A stretch of DNA of 64,000 nt from Manihot esculenta (taxonomy: Eukaryota; Streptophyta; Magnoliopsida; Malpighiales; Euphorbiaceae), in NCBI RefSeq assembly GCF_001659605.2, contig NC_035177.2, positions 5,948,701 through 6,012,700 on the forward strand, given 5' to 3'. This document shows, in pieces, positions 45,246-57,574 of this stretch. A model generated the notes under the pieces. That model had not been told where the DNA came from. It did no database searches and saw only the letters and a list, made by a program, of their open reading frames with translations. The translations under genes were made by a program, and so were the position numbers. The stretch's first letter is position 1, and each line of letters starts with the position of its first letter.

Positions 45246-46712
45246 TGCAACCCAAACACGCAGCGGAAAAATTAAAAATCCCAGTTTTCCTTCCCCGGAT
45301 TCGTGTACTTCATTTATTCCGAAGAGAAGGATACGAGACTAACCTGTTAGACTCGACGAGAAGATACTATTGCGGATTGATGGTGTTGCTTTTTCAACGA
45401 ACACCCTCTATGGTATCCACACGAACGTCTTCTATCCTACTAAAGTGCTAGCTCTCTCAAGATGGATAAACTATGTGCTCCCGATCTGCAACTCAAAATG
45501 AATTTTCCAAAAACGATACTTCCACTTTGCAAAAGTGGTTTTTATTCGTTTTTAGTCTTTTGTTTTTCCACAACTCTTTTCGTGAAAGAGTTATGTTCAT
45601 AATCCACTATCACGATCTCGCAGATACTCAAATATCTTATGTGATAGAGTTGTGTTCATAATCAACTATCACAATCTCGCAGATGCTCAAATATCTTATG
45701 TGATATAGTCCTTTATCTATAACAGTTACAGATAGACTGCAGATCCTTTTAAATATTATTATCTTATAATAATAAATAATTAATATTAATAATAATAACA
45801 TTTTATCATTATTAATTATATTAATGGGCTTTGGGCTTTTAGCCCATTAATATGACATAGCACATCAACAATGTTCTTTTGTGTGTAACCCAATAGGCTC
45901 ACATTAATTGGCAATAGACCTAGTCCCATAAGGCCCATAAATCATAAGCGGCCTCTAGCAAAACATTATGATTACTCAATTAATATGAGGATCGATAGTC
46001 CTATAAAGCCTAATAAATAGAACATGTATTAATCCCTTTGTCACACGATATCTAGTTTGAACATAAGTCATGGTCAATGTCAAACTTATAATGTTCAAAC
46101 TTATGATTTCTCGATCTCTAAGTAGACTGATAAATTCAAATGATATTGATCACACTATCAATTCATTTGAGCACGGCCATACATTTCTCAGTCTCACTTA
46201 TCGAGGGGCCCAGAAGATATCTCTCTCAAAGAGAAGGACAAATTCTATCTTGATTGTTCAATATCCTCTACATAATTTCTGTTATGCTCAATCATAACCT
46301 TTATAATTGTCTGATTAAAGACAATGTTTGGTTATGTCAAAACATAACAGTCCTTATGTTGGAAACTATGACAATCTCAAGTCAAATGATTAAGACATAA
46401 CTACTTTGAGATTCACTTATGACAATAACCCATGTAGTGATCTCAGTGCGGGTCCATCCAATACTTTGTTCTCTAACAAGTATCTATGATTATTGAATTA
46501 TATCAACATATACATAATCATATCATGATTATCAATCAATAACCATACTAGTTATATTTTATTATTATCAACATAATAATAAGTAACCAGGGATGTTAAT
46601 CATTATTATAACATGCAAACAAATAATAATGATAGTAAAAACCTCTTTTATTAATAACCAAAACGACATACAAAAATGTCCAAGATAATGGCCTAGGACA
46701 AATACACTAACA
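45246..46712 (-). mobile_element. Copia-type LTR, antisense, inside Tat-like gag
   Basis: On the minus strand it begins TGTTAGTGTATTTGTCCTAG, followed by a segment with CATTTTTGTATGTCGTTTTG and TTATTAATAAAAGAGG, which I know from LTRs of plant Ty1/copia elements. The end at 45246 (TGCAACCC on the plus strand) is less sure. I see no 5-bp target duplication; instead AAGCCTATTAGGA at 45218-45230 and AAGCCTACTAGGA at 46713-46725 flank it. No internal region is present. Confidence 0.6.
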
Positions 46713-46880
46713 AAGCCTACTAGGATTTCTCTTATATTGACAATCCCCTCTTTAGGATCTTTAATTATCTTCTAGCATGCAGCTTGTTGCATCCTTTAAC
46801 TCCCAAACCGACCTTAGACCCTTTGCCTCTAAACCACAAGTTCAATCTTTATTAATTATTGTTACCACCAATGCAAGGGT
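46713..46880 (+). pseudogene. Tat-like gag, middle fragment
   Basis: It lies between two LTR insertions. Readable pieces include L-L-H-P-L-T-P-K, P-T-L-D-P-L-P-L and, at the right edge, the start of a H-Q-C-K-G-H motif that is completed at 48072. This matches the C-terminal part of Tat/Ogre gag. Frameshifts prevent a single frame. Confidence 0.65.
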
Positions 46881-48071
46881 TGTAACACCCCTTACCCTAT
46901 TAAAGTGTAGATAGAGCAAAGAATGTCTCAAACTATACCTTTTTAGATATATCAAAGACTAAACAATTTTCTTTATCTGTAATTACCAAGTTATTAGGTA
47001 GTTCAAGTAAATTTCATAAAGTGGTTAAAGTAAATGTGAGATTTTAAACCAAAATTTTGACAGAGTTTCCTCTGTTTCATCATCATTTTAACCTAGAGCA
47101 CATATGAAAAACACAAGTATAATTATCAACCGTCATTTGACATCTTACTATTCTCTAGCTATCTATTTTCCCTTTGATGTTCCTTCACCTAGGTCAATTT
47201 ATATCTTAGGAACAGATTGAATAAATTGTAAATTAAAGCTTTATAGTTCAAATTCATGCATGAAGAAATGAGAAGATGCTATTTCCTACACATTTCTAAG
47301 CTCACCTTTGATTTTTCAAGCTTGGTGTATATGGAACCCTAAACTTTTCTTCTTCAATTCTTTCAATATTTGGCTCTTTCTTTAGCTATTGATCTTAGGG
47401 TGAATTTTGGTTAAAGAAAGAAATTGATTTGGTGAGATTTTGACTTGGATTTGGTGGAAGGAAGACAAAACAAAACCTTGGTTTTTCAATGGTGTGATCT
47501 AGGGCAATAAGGTGGGTAGAGAAGACAACCCACTTTTTCACTTTGCTTTCTTATTTCTTTCATGCATAGTTAGGTGACACATGGAGGGTTTAGGTGAAGA
47601 AGTGAAAAACATGAAGGACTAAACTAAATTTTATCTTTAAACTTTCCATATTCACACTTTAACCTACTAAACTCTTTACCATGTTTCAATTTAGTTTTTA
47701 AACTTTCAATAATCATAGATTGACCTACTAAATTATGCTTTTAGCATTTATAAGTCCTTTTCACTTAAGTAAGCATGACGGATTTAAACAAGCACCTCAA
47801 GCAAGCACGGTGGGAAACTCTAAGCACCTACTGAAAGTGACTCATTCCCGACTCGTTAATCACATTGTCTACTTTATTTTTGGATATGTCCATTTTTTTA
47901 TTTGAGTTTGCTATGATTCAATTATTAGTAGCTTAGAGTTATGCTAGTACCTCCCCTAAGTAGCTCGGGGTAAGCTAGCACCTTCCCTAATGCCACTTGC
48001 TCTAGTAGTGAAATAGTCTAACCCATACTTAGTGATGTCACTACTCTAGCTATGGGTTTGAGGGTGTTACA
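46881..48071. mobile_element. Solo LTR with TGTAACACCC ends
   Basis: Perfect 10-bp inverted ends, TGTAACACCC and GGGTGTTACA, 1191 bp, flanked by AGGGT (46876-46880) and AGGGA (48072-48076), a 4-of-5 target duplication. Removing it restores the gag motif H-Q-C-K-G-H-V. The ends are typical of plant Ty3/gypsy LTRs. Orientation is uncertain; the pyrimidine-rich leader-like stretch near 47335 hints at the minus strand. Confidence 0.85.
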
Positions 48072-48199
48072 AGGGACATGTCATAAATAATTATTTTCAA
48101 CTAAGGCATAAAATTCAGGACCTCATTGATGAAAAGAAAATGGCTGACCCAGAACAAAGGCCTCACACTTATAGCAACCCAATGCCTAACTACTTGTAA
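48072..48199 (+). pseudogene. Tat-like gag, C-terminal end
   Basis: G-H-V-I-N-N-Y-F-Q-L-R-H-K-I, then Q-D-L-I-D-E-K, a one-line match to the end of Tat/Ogre gag. The stop TAA is at 48197-48199. No protease or reverse transcriptase follows. Confidence 0.78.
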
Positions 48200-48434
48200 A
48201 GATAAGAATGAAAACTCTAAGGCATAAGAAGATCAAGTCCAAATAATGGAGATAGACTTGAGTATTAAATGGAGGGCCTGCCTTTGAATAAGCTTAATGC
48301 ATTTGGTGCAAGCGATAATAGAAGACTTCTCGATTGCTTATTTTTCTAATTTCTATCCTAAAGGTCAAATATATATCATTCACAGTTATTTAGATCTATT
48401 TTTATTAATACATTGATCTTTATTTATATTAACC

Positions 48435-49930
48435 TAGTGATGCAGAATCTTAGATTAATAATGCAATCTAAAATGCCAACACACAATAATATGATATAAC
48501 ATGCTAAGATTAATTCCTAAGCATTTTTATACACCTTTGAATAATAAATAAATAAGAATGAAGATAATAAAACAAGAAACAAGAATGAAATTACCACGAA
48601 ATTACTAATCTCGATAAAATGCCAATTTTTGATGCACCCAAAGTTAAAAAGTTCTGTCTAAAATTTTATTAACCAAAGAAAATATCAATGTCCACAAATC
48701 ATGTAAAAATTGTGGCTACTACTTAAGGAGTCTTTTTATAGCCCTCAAATCCTAATTCTAATCATGGAAGGCTTAATTCTAATGTAGGAAGGATATTTGA
48801 TCAAACAGTCAAACCTTGATTACATTAAAGGTTCTTTTCTAGATTGTCTTGGAGAAATTTTTCTCCTAAATGGGCTTCACAAATTTGTTTCTAAAAATGG
48901 GCCTAATTTATTTAAAGGAAGTCCAATAAAATACTAAAATACTAAAATAACAAGATGAGCCTAAGTCTATTTCGGCCATGCATTCATTATGTAACTTGAA
49001 ATTGTGTTGCACGTCCACATGTGTTGAAGAGAGTATAGCTTGTTTTCTCATTCTCCTATACTTGCTAAATATAGTTCTTATCTCGTAAGTCTTAAATTAA
49101 TTGATGATAACTTGATTTCTCATAATTTGAAGCTTTTCGAATTGAATATTTAAATACTATGACAATTCTAGTGCACTTCAATTATTGAAAATTATTCCCC
49201 CCTTATACACGCATCAATTCCTCCTTCTTCAAGATGATTTGCTCTCGAAACGACATCTATAATGGCAATAAAAGGATTGATGTACACATACTAATATCTA
49301 TATTGATTGTCCTTTTCAATAATTGCAGCGATTCTTGGAATTAATCTATTAAAGTACTTTCTAGCTCAGCTTATTGGCTTTCTTCCATATGACAATTTTT
49401 ATATCCATGATTTTCTTAGCTATGTTCAAATTGATCAACATTGGTGATTCTTGTGTCCTCTTCGTGGAAGACTCTATTCAAGATTTTCATAAAGTTATCA
49501 AAATTTTAATTCTTTGCTTGCCATTGTAAAAAGAATTCCAAAGCACAAACAAAGAAAAGAAAAGTTGATCCTCACTTGCACCCTCACGTATTTCTCTCAA
49601 AAATGTGTTTACGCTCGTGTTTCACTCACAAGTTGGCTTTTACCCTCTAATGAACTCACTACTCATGCCTTTTACCTCTCCACATTCAACTTAGGAGTAT
49701 TGCACTTCGAAACCAACACATAACAAAAGACTAATAAGATTACAGCAATAGGAGTTAACAATGATATCTTAAATAATAAGGAAACTTAACAGCAAAACTA
49801 GAAACAAACAAGTGCACAATAAAATTCTAACACATGATGGCAATGAGTATGCTAGATGTAATTCTATGAGTAACACAGAGCAAATAAGTATGCTAAAGAA
49901 CTAATTTAATGAGTAACATGCAGCAAATAT
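48435..49930 (-). repeat. Diverged direct repeat, copy 1 (gypsy-like LTR and flanking internal DNA)
   Basis: It matches 50448-52068 along its whole length with many small differences. Near 49200-49235, on the minus strand, a purine-rich run GAAGAAGGAGGAAT is followed by TGATGCGTG, like the junction of a gypsy internal region and its 3' LTR. I see no protein in it; 49514-49723 and similar frames do not resemble known products. Confidence 0.7.
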
Positions 49931-50447
49931 GTCACTCTATATGTATGGAATGCCAACAAATTAAATGAAACAAAGATGACAAAAATTAAAAGAAAACCGT
50001 AATTCGAAAAAATAATAAATTTCTCACTTCCCTAATGGAAGCCAAACATAAGCTATATCCCAATGTTCGAAAGATTTAGGCATGTAACACTTCCAAAAAC
50101 TCAAACTAGCAATTTTAGTCAAGGTATATAATAAATAGATTGCAAAATTGTCATTTTTCTTGCTTTCAACCTCAAAAATGAATTTCAAGAATTAAATTTT
50201 TTTTTCCTTTTTTCACAAATTTTCAATCTGATTTTTTTTCTTTTTTTTTTTTTTACTAAATCTTAAGATAACACAAAATTGAGAAGAAAACATAGCAAAT
50301 GAAATTATAAACAAGCTATCCAAACAAGAAAACGTATTAACTCAACGAAATGAATGTAACAACAATTATGACTATGAAATTAAAATTGAGTAAAATAACA
50401 ATCAAGATAGATAAATTACAATTTATCTATGATATATGTCCTAATAC
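49931..50447. other. AT-rich spacer between the direct repeats
   Basis: No gene seen. It contains long T runs at 50200-50215 and 50230-50256. Confidence 0.5.
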
Positions 50448-52068
50448 TAATTTATGCAGAATTCCATATTAACAATACAATTTAAAATGCTAATACATAA
50501 TAATATCAAGTTACATGCGAAAATTAATTCTCAAGTATTCTACTACACTCTTAAATAATAAATAAATAAATAAGAACGTAGATAATAAAATAAGGAATAA
50601 GAATCGAATTGCCTTGAAATTATTAATCTCGATAAGATGCTAATTCTTGATACAACACAAAGTTTAAAAAAAAAACTCTCTAAAATTTTATTAACCAATA
50701 AAAAATATTAATGATCACAAATCATGTAAAATTTGTGGCTGCCACTTAAAGAGACGCAACAATGGTTTGTTAACTAAAAAAATATCAATGTTCATATATC
50801 ATGTAAAAATTGTGGCTGCCACTTAAGGAGCCTTTTTATAGTCTTTAAACTCTAATTCTAATATTGAAAATTTTAATTCTAATGTAAGAATAATATCTAG
50901 TCAAACGGTGAAACTTGAATTATATTAAAGATTTTTTTTTCCTAGATTATCTTAGAGAAATCTTTCTCCTAATAGGGTGTACAAATTTGCTTTTAAAAAA
51001 TCGGCCTAATTAATTTAAAACAAGTCCAATAAAATACTAGAACACTAAAATAACAAAATAAATCCAAGTCCATTTTGGCCATGCATGCATTATGCAACCC
51101 GAAATTATATTGTATGTCCATATGTGTTAAAGAGATTGTGCCTTTTTTTTCTATTCTCTCATGCTTCTTATATATAATTCTCATCTCGTAAGTTTTGAAT
51201 TAATCGATGGTAACTTGATTTCTTTTGATTTGAAGCTTTACGGATTGAATATTTAAATACTATAAGGACTCTAATGCACTTCAAATTATTGAAAATTATT
51301 GCTCTCCTTATGCACACATCAAGTCCTCCCTCTCCAAGACGATTCACCCTCAAATCTACATCTATAACAACGATAAAAGGATTAATTTACACGTACTCAA
51401 GTCCACACTATATTACTCAAGTGCACACTATATTACTCAAGTGCTTTTTATCTCAACTTCTTAGCTTTCTTCGATATGACAATTTTCATATTCATGTTTT
51501 TCTTGGCTATGTTCAAATTGATCAACATCATCATTGGTGGTTCTTGTGTCCTCTTCGTGGATGGCTCTTTCCAAGGTCTTCATAATGTTATTAAAATTTT
51601 CCATGTAAGTTTTAAAGGATATGTTGAGCCTCCTCCCACCTTCTTTTAATTATTTGCTTGCCATCCTGAAAAGAATTCAAAAGTACAAGAAAAAGAAAAT
51701 AAAAGTTGATCCTTACTTGCTCTCTTATGTGTTTCTCTCAAAAAGGTTTTTACACTCGCGGTTCACTCATAAGTTAGATTTTATCTCTTATGAACTCATT
51801 ATTCATGTCCTTTACCTATTGATATTCAACTTAGAAGTGTTGCACTTTAGAATCAATACACAACAGAAGACTAATAAAATTGCAACAATAGGAGTTAACA
51901 ATGATATCCTAAACAATAAAGAAACATAACAATAAACTAGAAGCAAACAAGCACACAATAAAATACTAGCACATGATGATAAAAGCATGCAAAAGATGCA
52001 ATTTAGTGGGTAACATAGAGCAAATAAGTTTGGTAAGGAAACAATTTAATCAGTAACATGGAGCAACA
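50448..52068 (-). repeat. Diverged direct repeat, copy 2
   Basis: It is the partner of 48435-49930. It is longer by a ~110-bp internal duplication near 50675-50840, where a segment with TTGTGGCTGCCACTTAA occurs twice. The right end joins the family D integrase fragment directly. Confidence 0.7.
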
Positions 52069-52078
52069 ACCATGTTAC

Positions 52079-52561
52079 CTTGAATGCAGCTTCAGATAGA
52101 TAGAAGATCTATGCAGATTTGAAGATAAAAGATATAAAATATGCAGTTGGAAACAAGGTGTTGCTAAAAGTCTCTCCTTGAAAGAAAGTACTTAGATTTG
52201 GTAAGTAGAATAAGCTTAGTCCTAGGTTTATTTGCCCATGTGAAGTTATTAAACATATGGGTCTGTTAGCCTATAGACTTGCTTTAATGCTAAAGTTAGA
52301 CAAAATTCATAATGTCTTCCGCATACCTATATTGAGAAGGTGTAGGTTGGATCCTTTACATGTCATATCAATTAAGATCATTAATATTCGGCCTGAACTA
52401 ACCTATAAAGAAGAGCTAGTCAAGAAATAAGCTCGAGAGGTCAAAGAACTTAGGAATAAGTGAATTCCATTAGTAAAAGTCCTATGGAGGAATCACGAGA
52501 TAGAGAAAGCTACTTTGGAAGAGCGAGGAGGTGATGCAATAACAACACCTACAATTATTTA
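52079..52561 (+). pseudogene. Family D integrase C-terminus (Tekay/Del-like), decayed
   Basis: One frame reads through K-V-L-L-K-V-S-P, then L-S-P-R-F-I-C-P, I-H-N-V-F-R-I-P-I-L-R-R, A-R-E-V-K-E-L-R-N-K and V-K-V-L-W-R-N-H-E, the region after the integrase core with the chromodomain-like end. There are five in-frame stops before the final TAA. Several fit C-to-T decay (Gln, Arg or Trp codons). The order of motifs is that of family A but the sequence is clearly different, so this is another family. The upstream part is lost at the junction with the direct repeat. Confidence 0.85.
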
Positions 52562-52575
52562 AAATAGGTAAATTC

Positions 52576-52732
52576 TGTAATACCCGGCTAGATTCCGGCA
52601 TCGGAATCCCTACCTTCCGGTGGAATCTCCGTTGGAATCTGGAATTTCTGAAGATGCCAGAGTCTTCTAGAGGGGTAAAATGTTTTTCTAAAATATTTTC
52701 ACATGATTTTATGGTTTTTGATGCATGCACAG
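52576..52732 (+). mobile_element. Outer family A LTR, 5' piece
   Basis: It starts TGTAATACCCGGCTAGATTC and matches the first ~150 bp of the A LTR, then jumps to GATGCATGCACAG from near the LTR 3' end. The rest was deleted before another A LTR inserted at CACAG. The left flank is AATTC. Confidence 0.87.
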
Positions 52733-55433
52733 TGTAATACCCGGCTAGATTCCGGCATCGGAATTCCTACCTCCGGCGGAAACTCTGTTGGAATCTGGAA
52801 TTTCTGAAGATGCCAGAGGCGTCTAGAGGGGTAAAATGTGTTTTCTAAAATGTTTTCACATAATTTCATGGTTTTAAATGGAAAAGATTTGAGTTTTTAA
52901 AAGAATAGACCAAGGAGGCGTTTGCCAGGTTCGGCCGCCGAAAGTGAAGTTCGGCCGCCGAACATGGAAAGGCTTCGGGAGCGCTTTTGGCCTCCGAAAG
53001 TCTTGTTTGAACGAGCCAAGGTTCGGCCGCCGAAAGTCAAGTTCGGCTGCCGAACATGCATGAGTTTAGGGGGCACGTTAGGCTGCCGAAGGTCTCTGAC
53101 CAGGCCACCTATAAAGAGCCCTCAGATCGGAAATGGGAGAGTTTTCTCCCCATTCTCGAGCTCAGGTGAGTTTTTGTCCTCCTTTGGCCGTTTTCATGTT
53201 CTTTGTTCATCTCCTTCATGTTTTCATGAGTTCCATGGTGGTTTTGAAGAGTTTTCAAGCTTAGATCAAGTTTTGGGAGCTTGGAGCTTTTGGAGCTTGG
53301 ATTCTCCACACCTCCGAGTTAGGGATCACACCACCCTCGATCTTCAAGAGGTAAGTGTAGATCTTTGCTTCCCTAGTGTTTTTATAAAGTTTTATGAAGG
53401 TTTTAATGGTAGAGTATGGGTAGATATGCATGTTAGGAGTTATGTGGGTTTTATGCCCAATGTATGTTATGTGATGTTTATGTTGAGGAGTTTATGTTAG
53501 TTTATGCTCCTTTATGCTTGTGGGAGTGAGTATGCATGATTGGGAAAGAGTATGTAAGGATTTGGGTTGTTTTGATGGTTTTGGCCTATGTGGGTCATAA
53601 GCTATCTATGTATGTTTTGATGTTGTTTTTGGAGTTTAATCAAGCTATTAAGCTCCTTTGTGCATGGTTAAAGGTTTATACATGTTTTGGTAAAGTTGGG
53701 TGCTTGTTTTGGGGTGTTTGGAATGTTTGGGAGGCTTGAATGCATGAGAAGCTGAGTTCTGCCCTTCTGGGAAGAACTCAGGTTCGGCCGCCGAAAGTGG
53801 CTTCGGCCGCCGAACCTGCCTTTGGATGCATGGTTTGGCCGCCTAACCTTGCCCCCGAAAGCTGAGTTTTGGCTTGAAAGCAGACTTTCGGCCGCCGAAG
53901 GAAGGATTCGGCCGCCGAAAGTGCCTGACTTTTGTCTCTGGAGTGGGACTTTCGGCCGCCGAAGGTGCCGCCGAAAGTGCCCGAGTTTCGTCTCTGGAGG
54001 GAGGGTTCGGCCGCCGAAGGTGCCGCCGAAGGTGCCGCCGAAAGTGCCCTGTTCAGCCTTTTCAAGGTTGTTTTCTATGCATGTTTAAGTGATGTTTTAG
54101 AGGGTTTTTGGGGAGTTGTTTATGAGTTGTTTAGAGTGTGTTTGGCACCTCATTCGAGTCCACCTGTGTAGGACCGGACCCGAGGGATCGAGGAGGCCAT
54201 CAGTGTTAGCAGTTGCAGAGTCAGTTCAGCGTCTGCCAGAGGTGAGTATAACTAACTTAATCTTTTATTTTAATAAAATCAAATGCCTAAAGCATGCTCA
54301 TGCATCATGTTTATATGTAATAGGATGATTGCACTAGTCTCACGAATGTGATGCATTGCATAAATTGTTGATTATATGATGAGATGGGTGGACCAAGGCG
54401 ACCTCAATAGCCCGTAAGTCTGTCATTGAGTCCTTGTTAGTCGGGCGAGTACATGTAGGAAAGCCCAATGAGAGCTCCTTGGGAGCCGAGTTATGACAGA
54501 GGGAATGTTGGGGTCATGTCTAACCCTGAGGGGAAGGACGTTTCGAGAACCCTCTAAAATCACCCGCGAGAGGAAGAGATTGCTAGCGTGAACTCAAGCG
54601 GGAGTGAAAAGGATTGTTGTGTAATAGTTGTGATATGGCGCATTTCATGAAAGCATGTAATTAATGAACTGTTTTCTCTGTTTCTACTCACTGGGCTTTT
54701 TAGCTCATCCCTTTCCCCTAATCCCAGTTTTGCAGGGCTAAAGTCAAGTCAGAGTGATCTATGGGAAGTATCAGAGTATAAGCATGGGCTTGGTTGTAAT
54801 AGCTTAGCTTAGTTTTGTTATAGTGGTATGTATATGTTTATGGATATAAAAAGATGTTATGCTTTGTTTTGTATGCTTGACTAGTTTAGTTAATGGACAT
54901 GATTGTAAAGAGAAAGTCATGATGTATATAAAGATGATGTATATAAAGAACTATGTTGAATAGAGATAGAGTAAAGTTAAGAAAAGCTTAGTAATGTCAT
55001 GTGAATGTCATGAATGGATAGAGTAGTGCTTTGCCCTAGTGTTTGGTTGAATCCCTTGGTTTATGCATGATCATTCTAAAACGATTTATGAAAGGTTTTC
55101 ATGATGTGAATTGTTTTATGTTATGAGTTTGAACGGTCGTGAGGGAAGAAAGGGTTTCAATCCCTTGACCCAAGCGGACGTGGTTTTAAGGTTAGCTTGA
55201 TGACCCATCGGGTATGAGGTTCTATGTTCTCGCGCATAGATCAAACCAAGTTAGGTAAAACAAGTTTTAAAGTTTAAGTTTTCACGAAAAGTTTGATCAT
55301 GTATGGGATTAGACCCGAGGTTTAGCATGTTTAGTGGCTTGCTACGGGTCCCGGCGGCCTTAAGCCGATCTGGATCCTAGCGCCGAACAGTTTGGAGCCG
55401 TTACGGCAGGGTACCGGTTTCCGGGCTGTTACA
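52733..55433 (+). mobile_element. Inner solo LTR of family A, 2701 bp, inside another A LTR
   Basis: It runs from TGTAATACCCGGCTAGATTC to CCGGGCTGTTACA, with the duplicated target CACAG at 52728-52732 and 55434-55438. It is the longest A LTR here; 54360-54610 carries sequence not seen in the other copies, where they have short tandem repeats. Palindromes are at 52928-53060 and 53780-54050, the TATA-like CTATAAAGAG near 53109, and the donor-like AG|GTAAG near 53350. Confidence 0.93.
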
Positions 55434-55438
55434 CACAG

Positions 55439-55726
55439 GTTAGGTTTTGGTTCATCGATGTGATCCAAGCTTGATGTATGTTGTGTTGACCCAGCTAGAG
55501 CAATAGATGAGGGCTCTAGTATGGGGTTCTTTTATGTTTTCAGTTATATAGCATACAGGTCGAGCTCGGTATTTACATCAGATGTTTAAGTTTTTATGTT
55601 AAGGTTTGATCATGTATGGGATTTGACCAGGTAATAGGAGGTATGTTAGGCTTGCTACGGGTCCCGGCTGCCTTAAGCCGATCTGGATCCTAGCGCCAGT
55701 AGTGGTCCGGTTTCTGGGTCGTTACA
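55439..55726 (+). mobile_element. Outer family A LTR, 3' piece
   Basis: It resumes at GTTAGGTTTTGG and ends TCTGGGTCGTTACA. The right flank AATTT pairs with AATTC at 52571-52575 (4 of 5). It matches the 3' end of the A LTR, including GGCTTGCTACGGGTCCCGGC. Confidence 0.87.
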
Positions 55727-55762
55727 AATTTCGAGGAAGAATTTTGTTAAAAGGAGGAGAGT
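55727..55762 (+). other. End of family D internal region with polypurine tract
   Basis: AATTTCGAGGAAGAATTTTG, then AAAAGGAGGAGAGT directly before the LTR start at 55763. Gypsy elements of this type often have a TCGAGGACGAA-like stretch after integrase. It continues 52562-52575 once the A LTR is removed. Confidence 0.8.
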
Positions 55763-56164
55763 TGTAACATCCCAAATTTTCCGGTTCATGAATAATGTTA
55801 TTCTTGAATGCTGAATAGTACCAGTTGAGATATGGCCGATATTTTTTCTACCCGTGATACAAGAGATATTGAAATATAAAATTTAGGACAAATATGAGTT
55901 GTTTTGATAAGCGAAAAAAACTTGAAATACAAATTGAAGTATGGACTTATTTAGTATTTTTTAAAAAGGTGAATAGTATCTTAGGAAGAGTAAAATATTT
56001 ATTTAATCAAAATTAAAGGAAGAAGTAACTCATTCTTGTTAAGAGAACTTTTGGAGTTTTATGCAATAAAAATAAAAATTTTGAGTTTAATAGAGAAATT
56101 AAATGAAGTAGTGGAAAGTAGAAATTTATAGATTGAATAGTGTCCAATTAAATTCTGACTCTTT
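55763..56164 (+). mobile_element. Family D 3' LTR, first 402 bp
   Basis: It starts TGTAACATCCCAAATTTTCC right after the polypurine tract. It is cut off at 56165 by the C-family LTR; the remainder is beyond the window. Confidence 0.8.
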
Positions 56165-57486
56165 TGATGAGTTGCAAAACTCACAATTTTTTTCCTCATT
56201 TAATTCCTTGATTTTACTGTAATTTTTATGTAAATATTTAATTTTAATTTGGATTTAATTTTGTACAGGTTTGTGAGTAGAAGTTGATAAAAGGAAGAAA
56301 AAATGTTGAATTAAATGATTTTTTATACTGGGAGGCAATGGGGAGATAAAATATATTTTGTCATCTAAGCAAAGATAATATTAGCTTAAGTGGAGTCAAA
56401 TTCAATCAAACTCAATCGGATGAGGATAGAGATAAGATGAAGATAGAGATAAGATAGGGATAATAGTTTTTATTTTAAGTTTTATCCTTTTTTGCCTATA
56501 TAAAGGCTCCTAGCATTTAACCTGGAGAATCAGATTCTACCTCTCACTCTCATTTCCTCTCTTGCTGCCCCCCACTCTCTTCTCCATCTTCTTTTCTTTT
56601 TCTTCTTCTTTTGCTTAGTTATTATAATTTTATTATGGCCATAAGTGGCTAAATATTTATTTTCAGTTGAAGGTGAATTTAAATTGAGGTTTGTTTAAGT
56701 TGTGAGGTTATGCACTTAATTCTCTTCATCTTATTTCTATTTTTTTGTCAATTTCTGATTTCGATGAACACCACCTCCATTGTTGTTTTCTTGAGAATTC
56801 AAGAGGCCTATTGAATCTCTTGGAAAAATAACTTATTGCTAATTAATCTGATTAAATCCGTAATTATTTAATTGGGTTAATAACAAGTAGTAATTAACAT
56901 ATTAGTTTATGTTAAGGAATTGACAAATTTGATTTAAATAAAACGAGTGTTTTTATTAATCAAGTTTGGGTTCTTCTCTCTTAAAGCAGTCGACTAATTA
57001 AATCTACACGCTTGTTGGGGTTGTTAGTTGATTAGGAATTAATTTAAGCGCGAAGCAGATTAATTTATTCATAAAGAAGAATTGGTGGGATTCGCGTGTT
57101 TGACCACTATAACCAAACAATTGATAATAAAATGAATTATTTTTTTTTAATCAATGATCAACTGCAAAATACCTCAATTTGATTACCTTCAGCTGAAAGT
57201 TTTAATTAATTAGTTGTTTCTAAATTTTCAATTACATTATTTATTTATTTATTTTCTCTTAAGTTTATTTTTATTGGCTTGCCCAAGGCACAACCATTTT
57301 CATAAAAAAAGAAAAATCTCTTCTTCTCACTTTTTGAATTAAACTATTCTCTATTTTAAATTGGCCATCTAAATTAAACAAGATTAAGGTCTCTGTGGGA
57401 TCGATACTCACTTACTCTGTCTACAAATTCTTGTCAATTGAGAAAAGGGAAGTAAATTTTAAATTGACAGATTCGACACCCGTCAC
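56165..57486 (+). mobile_element. C-family 5' LTR
   Basis: It starts TGATGAGTTGCAAAACTCAC. The TATA box CTATATAAAGG is near 56498, followed by a pyrimidine-rich leader (56535-56620). Near 57385-57410 GTCTCTGTGGGATCGATACT resembles the late part of Athila-like LTRs (GTGGATTCGATCC in family B). The 3' edge near 57486 is approximate because no clear primer site follows. Confidence 0.72.
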
Positions 57487-57574
57487 TCTTCGATTCGACA
57501 CCCCTCTGCGCACCGAAGAGACCTCATCTTCAACACCAACCGAGCTTTCAATTGACACAAACCAAAGAGACAAT

